A stretch of DNA of 64,000 nucleotides from Bog-950 sp035299425 (GCA_035299425.1 DATGWP010000227.1:15383-79382); one strand, 5' to 3'. Numbered from the stretch's first letter, positions 25,851 through 35,137 are shown. Numbers and translations: made by a program. Notes: a model not told the origin generated them from the sequence alone.

Positions 25851-27641
25851 TTACTTAACCAACAGCACCATACCCTTGCGCTCTACCTTTACACCATCGT
25901 TGGCGAAGAACTGGATGAGGTAAGCATAAGCACCCAGAGGGGCTTCTTTGCCGTGGTCGGCACCATCCCAACCCACATCGGGGTCGTTGCTTTCAAATAC
26001 CTTACCACCGTAGCGGTTAAATATTGTCATTACATAGCCCTTTGGCTCACCATAAATAATAGTAGGCTTAAACACGTTGTTTACACCATTAGGTGCAAAG
26101 GCATTGGGTATATAAATAATAGGGCGGTGAATAATACACTGCTCGTTGCTCCAGCTTGAAAGAGTTTGCTTATGATTAGCAAGGGGTAAATCGAGGTCGT
26201 AAACGGCCTCTATGCGATAACAGAAAATACCACTGGCATCTAAAAACTGCTGCAGCGAGTCGGAGTAACTATTGGTGCCGGGCGCAAATGTGCGAAGAAA
26301 CTGGTAGGTGCCGGTAATGCTGCGGTACAGGTTGTAGCGCAATACGGTAGCCCCTTCGCTTAACTCAAAGTCGTTCCAGGTAAGGTTGGCTATGTAATAA
26401 TCAAATAGTTCACCCTGCAGGTTTACAGTGCGCACAATAGATGATTCATATTCGGTCTGGCAGCTATCTACGGCTATAACTTTGTAGTAGTAGTCATTCT
26501 TCTCCGGCATTATACCCACCGAATCTTCATACACCTCAAACTGGTTTAAGGGATCGGTAGCTACCAGCTGCTCAATGGGGCGGTATACTGTGCTGTTATC
26601 GCTGCGCTGCATTTTGTAAAAAGTAAGCTCAGCCATGGTGTCTATCAGCCAGGTAACCGTTACATGGTTATCCAGGCCCACGGTGGCATTGGTAATGTAG
26701 TTGTATTTTGGTGGCTGCACTATGGTGGCCTTCAGGCGCATGTAGTTACTGTTAGATGTAACAGATGTATCGGCCGCGCTTACTGCCTTAATGAAGATTT
26801 GAAGTGAATCGCCATCATCGAAAGCGGTATAATTATAAATAAGGTTGGTGGTGTCCACATCGGCCACTTTACTAAAAGCGCTATCATTCCGGCTAACCCA
26901 AACCTCGTAGCGTAATACACCCTGGGGCCAGTTAATGTAGCGGTTCCAGCTAAGGTTTACCTGGCTTTGGCAGGCTACAGTGCCGGCAGTGCCATGTATA
27001 GTATTGTGTGGAAAAGTGCTGTACGCGCTTATATTCCCACAACTATCGCGGGCAGCTATAGTATAAACCAAGGGGCCCGTAGTAGGGTCGCCCACTATGT
27101 CGAGATAAGAGGTGCTATCGTATGCGCAAACGCTATCGAGCACTACGGCCAGGCCATTAGGCAGGTAGTAGTAAATAACATAACACTGGGTTTGCGGCGA
27201 TGGGCCTTTGCCCCAGTTAAACTCTACGTGCCCGTCGGGTGTTACATTTACATTAACGATGGTGGGCGTGGTAGGATTAAGGTTGTTTACGGTATCTGAC
27301 TGTAGAACCGTAGCACCAGGGCAGTTGTAACTGGCCTCCATATAAAAATGCCAGGTAGGGCTAATACCCAAATAGCCTGTAAGAACCTGCGAGGTAGCCG
27401 ACTGGTTGGTAACGGCAACTGCTGTGTAAGGGCCGGCCGCACCTGTAGACGACGTATAAATAGTATACTGCACAAAAGCCCCGCAGGGGTTGGCTGGTGG
27501 GTTGGTCCACGATAGGGTAATATCCCCATTCACCTGGTCGTTCTGCACGCATTGCAGGTCGGGAGCCAGTATAACCTGGGAAAAACCTGTTAAGCAAAAG
27601 GCCACTACAAAAAATGGAAGAAGAAGGAATTTCAGTTTCAC
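25851..27641 (-). CDS. secreted fibronectin-type repeat protein with gliding-motility-type C-terminal domain
   Basis: A 596-residue exported protein. The signal peptide is KLKFLLLPFFVVAFCLTGFS, from a GTG start at 27641. The mature chain has about four to five fibronectin-III-like domains (repeated VQ.SWTNPP / LTWNDFELSEGATVLRYNLY patterns). The C-terminal ~90 residues are a CHU_C / gliding-motility-associated domain (IYIPNAFAPNGVNNVFKP, then FNRYGGKVFES, GWDGADHG, GAYAYLIQF, KGMVLLVK), the type-B T9SS signal that often anchors proteins such as SprB. It is probably a surface adhesin or scaffold. The REP unit A lies directly after its 3' end. Confidence 0.85.
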   Translation of the reverse strand: MKLKFLLLPFFVVAFCLTGFSQVILAPDLQCVQNDQVNGDITLSWTNPPANPCGAFVQYTIYTSSTGAAGPYTAVAVTNQSATSQVLTGYLGISPTWHFYMEASYNCPGATVLQSDTVNNLNPTTPTIVNVNVTPDGHVEFNWGKGPSPQTQCYVIYYYLPNGLAVVLDSVCAYDSTSYLDIVGDPTTGPLVYTIAARDSCGNISAYSTFPHNTIHGTAGTVACQSQVNLSWNRYINWPQGVLRYEVWVSRNDSAFSKVADVDTTNLIYNYTAFDDGDSLQIFIKAVSAADTSVTSNSNYMRLKATIVQPPKYNYITNATVGLDNHVTVTWLIDTMAELTFYKMQRSDNSTVYRPIEQLVATDPLNQFEVYEDSVGIMPEKNDYYYKVIAVDSCQTEYESSIVRTVNLQGELFDYYIANLTWNDFELSEGATVLRYNLYRSITGTYQFLRTFAPGTNSYSDSLQQFLDASGIFCYRIEAVYDLDLPLANHKQTLSSWSNEQCIIHRPIIYIPNAFAPNGVNNVFKPTIIYGEPKGYVMTIFNRYGGKVFESNDPDVGWDGADHGKEAPLGAYAYLIQFFANDGVKVERKGMVLLVK

Positions 27642-27747
27642 GCTATATATAAATGGCTACAATAATAAAGAGTTATGCCGAAACCCTTTAGTTGCAAGCA
27701 AAATAAGAACGTAAAGTGGCCGTTATATTGCTCAATTGCCCAAAAAC

Positions 27748-27778
27748 AATAGCGATGGGTAGCCTACCCATCGCTATT
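27748..27778 (-). terminator. terminator hairpin 5' of the vWA gene's 3' neighbour
   Basis: AATAGCGATGGGTA / TACCCATCGCTATT, 14-bp stem with a three-base loop. On the minus strand it is followed by GTTTTTGGG, and it lies about 30 bp after the stop codon of the vWA-protein gene, so it most likely terminates that gene before the cargo gene to its left. The rest of the 165-bp gap is AT-rich spacer. Confidence 0.75.
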
Positions 27779-27806
27779 TATATACAGTGTTTTCAGGAAT
27801 TTAACT

Positions 27807-29843
27807 TTAACGCTCCGCCACCTTAGGCAGGTCTTTAGCCTCCCGCACCAGTTTGATAAATTCGGCACGATAGCCTTCGGCATCTGCACCCTTGGCGCTT
27901 ACAGCCAGTTCACGCACTTTATCATAATTGTAATTACCCTTAAACTTAGAGTCGCGGAGCAACATACCAAATGACGCCACTGCTGCGGCAAAGCGGAAGT
28001 TATCGGATGTTTTATCTATGGTCTTTACCTCATTTTTTACTGCATATTCCAGCAACTGGCTTTTGCTTTCCTTAGGTTGTTTGTAGCGAATTTTTACAGT
28101 AGCCATTTCGTCGCCGGCGGTGGTGGCTGCGTTTGCTTCTGTCTTCTGGTATTTCAACTTGTCGGTTTTAGACATCTCTTTGAACGATGGGTCATTTTCA
28201 TCGGTAACAATTTCATACAGGGCCGTTACACTTGCACCGGCGCCTATTTCGCCGGCATCTTTCTTATCATCATTAAAATCTTTATCGGCCAGTGCACGAT
28301 TTTCGTAGCCCAACAGGCGGTATGCTTTAACTTTGGCAGGGTTAAACTCTACCTGTATTTTTACATCCTTGGCTATGGTAAGCAGAGTGCCGCCCATTTG
28401 CGTAACCAGGTTCTTTTTGCCTTCGTTAATGTTATCTATATAGGCATAGTTGCCGTTGCCCTTGTCGGCGAGCTTCTCCATTTTAGAGTCTTTGTAATTG
28501 CCCATACCAAAACCCAATACTGACAGAAACACCCCCTCTTCACGCTTCTTTTCAATCAGCGCTGTTAAATCAGCATCGCTGCTTACACCCACATTAAAAT
28601 CGCCATCGGTGCAAAGTATAACGCGGTTATTGCCATCGGGTAAAAAATTGGCCTTCGCTACTTCATAGGCCTGATTGATACCTGCTGCGCCTGCTGTGCT
28701 TCCGCCAGATGACAACCTATCAAGCGCATCAATTATTTTATCCTTCTGGCTGCAAGGTGTAGATGGCAATACCAAACCCGAGCTACCGGCATACACTACC
28801 AGCGCAATTCTGTCCTCTGGTTTTAACTCTTTTACCAGCATGGTTAGCGATTGTTTTACCAGCGGCAGTTTATCGGGTGACGACATAGAGCCGGATACAT
28901 CTATCAGGAAAACAAGATTACTGGCCGGTAAAGATGATTTATCCATGCGCAGGCCCTGTATGCCAATTTGCAAAAGCTGGTGCTTGTTGTTCCATGGGCA
29001 TTCGCCTACCTCGGTTACGGTAGAGAAAGGCGTACCATCGGTAGGGTTGGCATAATCATAAGTAAAGTAATTAATCATTTCCTCTAATCGGATAGACTCT
29101 TTGGCCGGCCTTTGGTCTGCTTCAATCTTCTTGCGCATCATACCATAGGATGCCACATCCACATCTATCGAAAATGTAGAGAGCGCCTTTTCTACCGGGC
29201 TTAAAAATTCATTTTCTACTATGTGGTCATATTCTTCGGTGTTGCTTATTTCATCTGGCTTTGGTTGTTTAGGCTTAACGTTAGGCTCATCATCTAAATC
29301 ATATCTGGGAGCAGGGGGAGCGGGAGCCATGTCGTAGGCGGCGTTGTAGTTTGCCTTGCCATAACCACTTCTACCACCCTTGTATTTAGATGATGTGACA
29401 GACATTAAATTTGACGACCTCAGAACTTCCATAGAAACAGTTTGCTCAGACATCTTTCTTTCATATTTAGCTCCTGTAACTACAATCATATCCAGGTTTT
29501 TGGCAGCTTGCGCCAATTCAATCTTAAGCACTTCGCTTTTACCATCCTTAATTACAATACCTTTCTTTTCAAAATCAGTATACCCTACATACTTTACGAC
29601 CAAATCATAGGTGCCATCTTTTACATTACTAATACAAAATTTACCGTCTATATCGGTTACTGCACCAGAAACCAGGCTTCCATTCTGATTAAGCATTACA
29701 TTGGCAGAAACCAAGGCATCGGCAGTACCCTTCTCTGTTACTATTCCACTAACAATGCAAGCATCTTTTGTCTTAAATGCAAGCATGCCAATAAGCATGG
29801 CTATAAACAATACTGTAATATTTCCTTTGGTGGTCTTTTTCAT
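27807..29843 (-). CDS. vWA-domain protein with carboxypeptidase-regulatory N-domain (YfbK-like)
   Basis: A 678-residue envelope protein. The N-terminal hydrophobic segment (ITVLFIAMLIGMLAF) is a signal or anchor. A carboxypeptidase-regulatory (CarboxypepD_reg) domain follows at about 27-115, and next comes a motif LDMIVVTGAKYERKMSEQ that resembles the start of a TonB-receptor plug. A Pro/Asp/Lys-rich linker (170-200) leads to a vWF_N-like segment and the vWA domain (about 305-480) with a complete MIDAS DVSGSM at 315-320. A DUF3520-like C-terminal domain ends the protein. Homologues are secreted metal-dependent binding proteins, sometimes with sigma-factor genes nearby; the ligand is unknown. 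Confidence 0.85.
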   Translation of the reverse strand: MKKTTKGNITVLFIAMLIGMLAFKTKDACIVSGIVTEKGTADALVSANVMLNQNGSLVSGAVTDIDGKFCISNVKDGTYDLVVKYVGYTDFEKKGIVIKDGKSEVLKIELAQAAKNLDMIVVTGAKYERKMSEQTVSMEVLRSSNLMSVTSSKYKGGRSGYGKANYNAAYDMAPAPPAPRYDLDDEPNVKPKQPKPDEISNTEEYDHIVENEFLSPVEKALSTFSIDVDVASYGMMRKKIEADQRPAKESIRLEEMINYFTYDYANPTDGTPFSTVTEVGECPWNNKHQLLQIGIQGLRMDKSSLPASNLVFLIDVSGSMSSPDKLPLVKQSLTMLVKELKPEDRIALVVYAGSSGLVLPSTPCSQKDKIIDALDRLSSGGSTAGAAGINQAYEVAKANFLPDGNNRVILCTDGDFNVGVSSDADLTALIEKKREEGVFLSVLGFGMGNYKDSKMEKLADKGNGNYAYIDNINEGKKNLVTQMGGTLLTIAKDVKIQVEFNPAKVKAYRLLGYENRALADKDFNDDKKDAGEIGAGASVTALYEIVTDENDPSFKEMSKTDKLKYQKTEANAATTAGDEMATVKIRYKQPKESKSQLLEYAVKNEVKTIDKTSDNFRFAAAVASFGMLLRDSKFKGNYNYDKVRELAVSAKGADAEGYRAEFIKLVREAKDLPKVAER

Positions 29844-30142
29844 AACTAGGTTTTAGGTGATGAAATTGTTGCCTTACAACGTGGCGCATATCAGCATATT
29901 GCAAGCATAGTAGAGATGCAGGTAATAAAACATTCCACAAAAAAAGCTTACAAATTGTCAGAGGGAAAGCGCAGAATAGAATTGCTTAAGTAGAGAAACA
30001 GCGCTAACGTATTGATGAATAGCAGAGTGGTAAAAAGAAAAAATGCTAAGGGCGAATTTTCGCAGGCAAAAAAATTATTCCATAAACGCACAAAGCCGCA
30101 GATTACTCTGCGGCTTTGTAATTACTACCTAATAGCAGGCTA
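29844..30142. other. 299-bp spacer without a gene
   Basis: AT-rich spacer between two leftward genes. I see no open frame longer than about 30 codons that looks coding. The only clear structure is the terminator hairpin at 30090-30119. The promoter of the vWA gene should lie in 29844-29950, but no good -33/-7 pair is visible. Confidence 0.6.
30090..30119 (-). terminator. terminator hairpin after the M16 operon
   Basis: ACAAAGCCGCAGA / TCTGCGGCTTTGT, 13-bp stem with a TTAC loop, about 25 bp after the stop codon of the downstream M16 gene. The T-run is short, so termination may be partial. Confidence 0.7.
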
Positions 30143-31417
30143 TTACCCTACCGTAACTTTATACATTTTATCGTAGTCGAAATACTTATTGGCAAGTTCC
30201 AATAACTCTTCGGCAGTTACTACGCGCACCGTTTTCAATAACTCCTGTATATAGCCTACATCCTGCTTATAGATGAGCAGGCCTTTTAGTGTCTCCGAAA
30301 ACTTCATAGGCCCATCTATACTGCGCAGTATTTTTCCGCTCATATAGTTCTTCACTACCTGCAGTTCATCGGCCGGTATCAGTTCTGTGCGCAATACATT
30401 AATCTCATACTTAATTTCGTTCATGGTGGCTTCGCGCACATCTTTGCCCACCTCTGACGAAATCTCAATAAAGCCACCGTGCGGATACGAAGCGAAGGTT
30501 GAGTGAATGCCATAAGTGTAGCCCTTCTCTTCACGTATATTGCTCATCAGGCGCGAACCGAAGTAGCCGCCAAACACGGTGTTTAATACCGATAACCTTA
30601 GGAAATCGGGATGTGTTTTATTAATGCTCAGGTTACCAATCATAATAGCGCTCTGCACCGAGTCATTCTTTTCGGTATGATGAATTAACTGGTCAGATGA
30701 CTCAATTTTATGCGCCATACTCATAGTGGCGCGTGCCCCGGTTTTTGGCTTGGTGCCAAAGCTTTCGTTCAGCTTTTTAACCAGACTATCATTATCGAAT
30801 TTGCCCGATACGATAATGGTAAGTGTATCGGCATCGTAATGCTTTTTGTAAAATGCCTTGAGATCTTCAGTAGTAATATTATCAAAATCAGTAGGCTCAG
30901 TTATACGCCCATAAGGATGCTTAGAGCCAAAAAGCGCCGTTACAAACTGGCGGTTAGCTACAAAGTCGTTCTTCTTTAAATCTACCGACAGGCGTTGCTT
31001 GCGGTTATTGATAATTGTCTCCAGTTCATTCTGCGGAAAAACCGAATCTTCAAAAATTTCATGCAGCAGGGGCAGTAACTTATCTATATGGCGGGTTAAG
31101 CTATACAGTGATGCCCCACCGGTTTCAAACCCGGCTGAGTTATTAAAGTTAGCGCCATAGTAGTCAAACGTATCGGCCAGTTGCTTCGCGGTATGCGTGG
31201 AGGTACCTTCGCGCAGCAGGCGGTTGGCAAAATCGGCCACCAGGTTTTTCTCTTCAAACCATTTGCCTGCCTTAAACATCAATTCTACCTTTACCACATC
31301 CTGCTCGCCTTCGTTCAGCAGGTAAACATCCACACCGTTATCCAGTGTAACTTTATCTATCTTCGGCAGGGTAAGTTTATCTATTAAATTTATTGCGGGA
31401 GCGTGTGCTCTGTTCAT
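30143..31417 (-). CDS. M16 family protein, non-catalytic subunit
   Basis: A 424-residue M16B-like (insulinase/processing peptidase) protein. The fold is recognisable (KVTLDNGVDVYLLNEGEQDV at the start, RLLREGTSTHTAKQLADTFD where the active-site helix should be, and SRLMSNIREEKGYTYGIHST near residue 300, the R/Y substrate-binding loop). The zinc motif HxxEH is replaced by a VADFANRLL segment, so it cannot bind the catalytic zinc. It follows the catalytic gene (31534-32778) on the same strand; heterodimeric M16 pairs of this form are well known. Confidence 0.88.
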   Translation of the reverse strand: MNRAHAPAINLIDKLTLPKIDKVTLDNGVDVYLLNEGEQDVVKVELMFKAGKWFEEKNLVADFANRLLREGTSTHTAKQLADTFDYYGANFNNSAGFETGGASLYSLTRHIDKLLPLLHEIFEDSVFPQNELETIINNRKQRLSVDLKKNDFVANRQFVTALFGSKHPYGRITEPTDFDNITTEDLKAFYKKHYDADTLTIIVSGKFDNDSLVKKLNESFGTKPKTGARATMSMAHKIESSDQLIHHTEKNDSVQSAIMIGNLSINKTHPDFLRLSVLNTVFGGYFGSRLMSNIREEKGYTYGIHSTFASYPHGGFIEISSEVGKDVREATMNEIKYEINVLRTELIPADELQVVKNYMSGKILRSIDGPMKFSETLKGLLIYKQDVGYIQELLKTVRVVTAEELLELANKYFDYDKMYKVTVG

Positions 31418-31438
31418 GTTATCTTCTTTAATACCGGC

Positions 31439-31487
31439 CTCATCCCTTTGCCTTCGGCATTTCCCCTCTCCAACAGAGAGGGGAAAA
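31439..31487. repeat. pyrimidine-rich hairpin repeat, copy 1
   Basis: CTCATCCCTTTGCCTTCGGC followed by a CCCCTCTCC/AACA/GAGAGGGG hairpin. Similar stretches are at 34461-34567 and 35138-35192. It lies between the two M16 genes. Confidence 0.55.
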
Positions 31488-31533
31488 CTATATAAGTGAA
31501 TTTAGTCCCGGTTGCTTTGTGTTACTGTAAAAA

Positions 31534-32778
31534 CTAATGATTACTATAATATTTTATTGTGCTACTTTTTTCTTTTTGAAAAATGCTGGCAGCTGCCTGC
31601 TGTAAAGATTCGGATGTAATAGCCATGTACCTGTCTACTTCGCTATTTATGGCGCCGGCATTGCCCAGCATTTCAAAATAGGCCAGGTTCATAGCGCGGT
31701 TAAGTATGTTTACCTCACCAAAGGTTACATAGGCCTCTATCTTGTTCTTTACCTTAGTTAGTTCTTCTTCCGATACTTTGGTATTTACAATCTCCTCCAG
31801 CACTTCTGTTACTGCTTTATCAGCAGCATCCATAGATACATCTTTTGCCAGGCGGCCCTCTACCATCAATAAACCGGCATCTACCGTTTCGGTGCTGTAG
31901 GCGCTAATGCTGCTAAACAGTTTTCTCTCTTTTACCAATTGCTGGTACAGACGCGATGAATCGCCGGTGCTGAGTATATCGCGCAGTAAATCGGACGCAT
32001 AGAAGTTAGCATCCAAACGCGCGCCCATTTTGTAGGCTTTGTATAATGCATGCACAGGCACATCGGCTTTAATCTCCAGTATGCGCTCTTCCTTCTGCAC
32101 CGGTTCTTGCGGCAGGTTGCGGATTATCTTCTCCCCTGCCGGTATTTCGCCAAACCACTTTTCGGCCAGTTTTTGCACCGCTCCGGCTTTTACGTTGCCG
32201 GCTACTACCATCACCGCATTATTGGGGCGGTAATATTTAAAGTAAAAGTCTTTAGCCGACTGCATTTTAACCTGCTCTATGTGTTGCAGGTTAAGGCCAA
32301 TTACCGGCCATTTATACGGGTGTACTTTATAGGCCAAGTCGCACATCTTGTGCCATACGTCGCCATAGGGCTGGTTGATATAGTGCTCTTTAAACTCCTC
32401 CATTACCACATTCTTCTGCGTGGTCAGGCTTTCCTCTTCAAACGCCAGCGACAGCATACGGTCGCTCTCCAGCCAAAAAGCCGTTTCGAGGTTATTGGCG
32501 GGTAGTATATCGTAGTAGTTGGTTATATCGTTGCTGGTAAAGGCATTGTTCTCGCCGCCGGCGTTTTGCAGCGGGGTATCAAACTCCGGTATATTTACCG
32601 AGCCCTCGAACATAAAATGCTCGAAAAGATGGGCAAAACCGGTCTGTTTAACATCTTCATCGCGCGAACCAACTTTATACAGAATGTTAACGGCTGCCAT
32701 GGTGGTGGTAGGGTCCTCGTGCACTATCACCTTAAGGCCGTTCTTCAATACAAACTCTTCAAACTTTATCATGCTCAA
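31534..32778 (-). CDS. M16 family zinc peptidase, catalytic subunit
   Basis: A 414-residue M16B peptidase. The zinc motif HxxEH is intact (GFAHLFEHFMFEGS, His50, Glu53, His54), with the third ligand Glu near residue 127 in VVMEEFKE. The C-terminal half has the second M16 domain. No signal peptide is seen, so it is cytosolic or periplasmic only if exported by other means. It is upstream of the non-catalytic partner at 30143-31417, a typical arrangement for heterodimers that degrade short peptides. A -7-like TAATTTTG box lies just before the start on the minus strand. Confidence 0.9.
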   Translation of the reverse strand: MSMIKFEEFVLKNGLKVIVHEDPTTTMAAVNILYKVGSRDEDVKQTGFAHLFEHFMFEGSVNIPEFDTPLQNAGGENNAFTSNDITNYYDILPANNLETAFWLESDRMLSLAFEEESLTTQKNVVMEEFKEHYINQPYGDVWHKMCDLAYKVHPYKWPVIGLNLQHIEQVKMQSAKDFYFKYYRPNNAVMVVAGNVKAGAVQKLAEKWFGEIPAGEKIIRNLPQEPVQKEERILEIKADVPVHALYKAYKMGARLDANFYASDLLRDILSTGDSSRLYQQLVKERKLFSSISAYSTETVDAGLLMVEGRLAKDVSMDAADKAVTEVLEEIVNTKVSEEELTKVKNKIEAYVTFGEVNILNRAMNLAYFEMLGNAGAINSEVDRYMAITSESLQQAAASIFQKEKSSTIKYYSNH

Positions 32779-32927
32779 ATTTAAGGGGGCAAAATTAGCT
32801 ATTTTGGCTAGAGTGTAGCTGTTAGGGACGCTGGCGCAGATAAAAAAATGTGGATATTGAAGTAAAACCTATACAAGGCATCCTGCCAGCGTTTTTGTTA
32901 TTAAATATGCTGCTTCTATATTAAACA

Positions 32928-33557
32928 ATGGGCCTTAATCTTTACCATATAACGCCGTGCAAGCAAGATGATAATCCGCTCGATTTTTTATTGGAGAGTG
33001 ATTTTGCCCAAAACCCCACCTTTTGGCAACGCTATGCTCACCTGCATGCTATTATACCAGACTTTGACTACGATGATTTTAAAATATATGTATATCCCGA
33101 TGTAGAAACAAAAAATATAGTAATGCAACTCTATGGCCCGAATAGTCCCTTTCTGATTGGCGAGATTGATACACTGAATGCAGAAATAACGCAACTTGCC
33201 AGGGATAATGGAATGGCGAACAATCCCTCACTAACATTAAAGAGTATTGATAATCTGCTAACCGAAAAGCATAAAAAAGAGATATCTTATCATACCGTAG
33301 CCTATGAAGCAGAAAAGAAAAATGCAACCGCGCTTTATTACGCTGAAAAAGGCTATCAGCGAAAAGGCATGCATCCCTCTTTTTATGAGGAGTTTGAAAA
33401 CGACCGCATTCATTTTGAATTGGCAGATGTTGTAAAGGCTTTCTCCTATATCCATTCACCTTTACATGGGCAAACAGAAAGACTGCAAAAAAATTTCACT
33501 CAAAATTTTATAGACAACTTTATAGAGGGAGAAAGCATATTTCTTACATGTTGGTAA
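32928..33557 (+). CDS. hypothetical protein (209 aa)
   Basis: A 209-residue soluble protein (MGLNLYHITPCKQDDNPLDF), rich in Asp, Asn, His and aromatic residues, without signal or membrane segments. It begins with a strand, and helices seem to dominate the middle (NEITQLARDNGMANNPS-like area and KHKKEISYHTVAYEAEKKN). I recognise no domain. The gene is AT-richer than the flanking metabolic genes, and lies between the divergent M16 operon and the dehydrogenase gene. It could be an acquired orphan. Confidence 0.55.
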   Translation: MGLNLYHITPCKQDDNPLDFLLESDFAQNPTFWQRYAHLHAIIPDFDYDDFKIYVYPDVETKNIVMQLYGPNSPFLIGEIDTLNAEITQLARDNGMANNPSLTLKSIDNLLTEKHKKEISYHTVAYEAEKKNATALYYAEKGYQRKGMHPSFYEEFENDRIHFELADVVKAFSYIHSPLHGQTERLQKNFTQNFIDNFIEGESIFLTCW

Positions 33558-33596
33558 TGCCATTGCAATGTGCAAATAGAAACTTACTTTCGTGCT

Positions 33597-34445
33597 ATGA
33601 CAATCAAAAATATAGGCGTAGCAGGCGCAGGCGCCATGGGCGCGGGGATAGCACAGGTATTTGCACAGAGCGGTTTTGCCGTGGTGCTGTTTGATGTAAA
33701 CGGGCCGCAGATGGATAAGGCCAAAGCCGATATTGAGAAGAACCTGGAAGGTGCAGTAGCTAAGGGCAAGCTAAGCGAAGCCGATAAAACAGCAGCGCTC
33801 GGCCGCATCACTTTTTCGGGTGATGTAAATGCGCTGAAGGGTGACCTGATAATAGAAGCTATAGTAGAGAAGCTGGAGGTGAAGCGCGAGCTATTTGCAA
33901 AGCTGGCAGAGATAAACAGTGCGGAAACGATACTGGCTACCAATACATCTTCTATACCCGTAACGCGCATAGCCAAGGGCATAAGCAATCCGCAGCGCGT
34001 GGTGGGTATGCACTTTTTTAACCCGGCGCACCTGATGAAACTGGTGGAGGTAATAGTAGGTGCCGAGACGAGTAAAGAGGTGGCTGATGCCATCTTCAAA
34101 ATCTCGGCTACCATAGGTAAAACTCCTATTATGTGCAGTGACTCGCCGGGCTTTATTACCAACCGTGTAGCCCGCCATTACTACGTAGAGAGCCTGAAAA
34201 TGCTGGAGGAGAAAGTAGCCAGCACCGAAACCATAGATGCCCTAATGGAGAGCGCCGGATTTAAGATGGGGCCTTTTAAGCTAATGGACCATGTAGGCAA
34301 CGATATCAACTTTGCCGTTACATCTTCGCTGTTCGAGTCTTTCCACCAGGATGCCAAGTTTCGCCCGAGCCGCATACAGCAGCAAAAGGTAGATGCGGGG
34401 CATTTAGGTAAAAAGACAGGGAAGGGATTCTACACTTACAGCTAA
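33597..34445 (+). CDS. 3-hydroxyacyl-CoA (3-hydroxybutyryl-CoA) dehydrogenase
   Basis: A 282-residue NAD(P)-dependent dehydrogenase of the short HBD type. I start it at ATG 33597 (MTIKNIGVAGAGAMGAGIAQ), since the upstream in-frame TTG adds nine residues lacking conservation. The Rossmann motif GAGAMGAGIA is at residues 9-18, the active-site Ser119 in ATNTSS, His139 in GMHFFNPAH, and Glu152 in LVEVIVG. The C-terminal domain ends with KTGKGFYTYS. The likely reaction is oxidation of 3-hydroxybutyryl-CoA to acetoacetyl-CoA in butyrate or fatty-acid metabolism; chain-length preference is inferred from family only. Confidence 0.93.
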   Translation: MTIKNIGVAGAGAMGAGIAQVFAQSGFAVVLFDVNGPQMDKAKADIEKNLEGAVAKGKLSEADKTAALGRITFSGDVNALKGDLIIEAIVEKLEVKRELFAKLAEINSAETILATNTSSIPVTRIAKGISNPQRVVGMHFFNPAHLMKLVEVIVGAETSKEVADAIFKISATIGKTPIMCSDSPGFITNRVARHYYVESLKMLEEKVASTETIDALMESAGFKMGPFKLMDHVGNDINFAVTSSLFESFHQDAKFRPSRIQQQKVDAGHLGKKTGKGFYTYS

Positions 34446-34460
34446 TAACAATACATAGCC

Positions 34461-34567
34461 ACTCAACCTCATCTGCCCTTCGGGCACCTTCTCCTTTAGG
34501 AGAAGGACAATGCCACACACCCCGTCCGGTGCGGAGCCACCGGCCACCCCTCTCGAGAGGGGATAAT
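34461..34567. repeat. pyrimidine-rich hairpin repeat, copy 2
   Basis: Contains ATCTGCCCTTCGGGCACC, a CCTTCTCCTTTAGGAGAAGG hairpin, and ACCCCTCTCGAGAGGGGAT, with a GTCCGGTGCGGAGCCACCGG stretch between. It resembles copies at 31439 and 35138. It lies just after the dehydrogenase gene. Confidence 0.5.
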
Positions 34568-34682
34568 ACAAACAGCCAACCATACTTAAGCAAATGATGG
34601 GTAACGTCGCTATATACCTCATGGACTATTTTGGCTTTAATAAAAAAACGGCCCATAGATTTTACAATTACAGTTAGTCGGT

Positions 34683-34690
34683 TACTTTTG
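34683..34690 (+). promoter_or_regulatory. possible tRNA promoter (-7 element)
   Basis: TACTTTTG, an exact match to TAnnTTTG, 48 bases before the tRNA-Leu. The -33 side is weak (a TTTT-type stretch near 34660). Confidence 0.4.
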
Positions 34691-34738
34691 CCACCCTCTG
34701 AAACGCAGAAGGTGTAGCTGTTGCTACATCACAAGGAT

Positions 34739-34820
34739 GCCCGGGTGGCGAAATTGGTAGACGCGCTCGTTTCAGGTGCGAGAGCCGCAAGGCATGGGGG
34801 TTCGAGTCCCTTCTCGGGCA
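34739..34820 (+). tRNA. tRNA-Leu (CAG anticodon)
   Basis: A complete cloverleaf of 82 bases. The acceptor GCCCGGG (34739-34745) pairs with CTCGGGC (34813-34819) with one G-T pair; discriminator is A. The anticodon stem CTCGT/GCGAG encloses TTCAGGT, giving anticodon CAG at 34773-34775, which reads CUG. The T-loop stem GGGGGTTCGAGTCCC is canonical and a long variable arm is present. The 3' CCA is not encoded. A terminator follows at 34822-34860. Confidence 0.96.
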
Positions 34821-34821
34821 C

Positions 34822-34860
34822 AATAGCCGGTAGGTCTTCCTATCGGCTATTTCCTTTTTT
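34822..34860 (+). terminator. terminator after tRNA-Leu
   Basis: AATAGCCGGTAGG / CCTATCGGCTATT stem with TCTT loop and a TTTTTT run (34855-34860). The REP-like unit B begins directly at its end. Confidence 0.85.
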
Positions 34861-34936
34861 AACCATTGATTGAAACCGATGGCAGCCTGATAAAAGGAAC
34901 AGATACATCTATTTTAACGATGGCCCAAAAGTCCGC
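34860..34936 (+). repeat. REP-like unit, copy B
   Basis: Head ACCATTGATTGAAACCGATGGC (34862-34883), flank CAGCCTGATAAAAGGAAC, spacer AGATACATCTATTTT, and a decayed tail GATGGCCCAAAAGTCCGC (34919-34936). Confidence 0.75.
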
Positions 34937-35097
34937 TTTTTAAAAAAGTGTCCCCCCACTGCTGTTGTATACTGCTGAATAATAATCCTTTAGGAAGACA
35001 GGGTGTCCCTGGGGTGAATATTTTTGGTGTCCACCCCCTGTAAGCCATGGCGAGTAATACCATTACCGGTTTTGGTAATCTCATTACCAGTAAATAT

Positions 35098-35129
35098 ACC
35101 GGTAGGTTGAAACCACCGGCAGCCTGATT
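35098..35129 (+). repeat. REP-like half-unit, copy C
   Basis: Head palindrome only: ACCGGTAGGTTGAAACCACC followed by GGCAGCCTGATTA. The stem has a one-base bulge. The tail palindrome is missing. Confidence 0.65.
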
Positions 35130-35137
35130 ACTTTTGC

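Noticed and set aside
32829..32894. Inverted ACGCTGGC/GCCAGCGT pair before the 32928 gene
   Set aside because: The arms are only eight bases and about 50 bases apart; it may be chance, so it is not annotated as an element.
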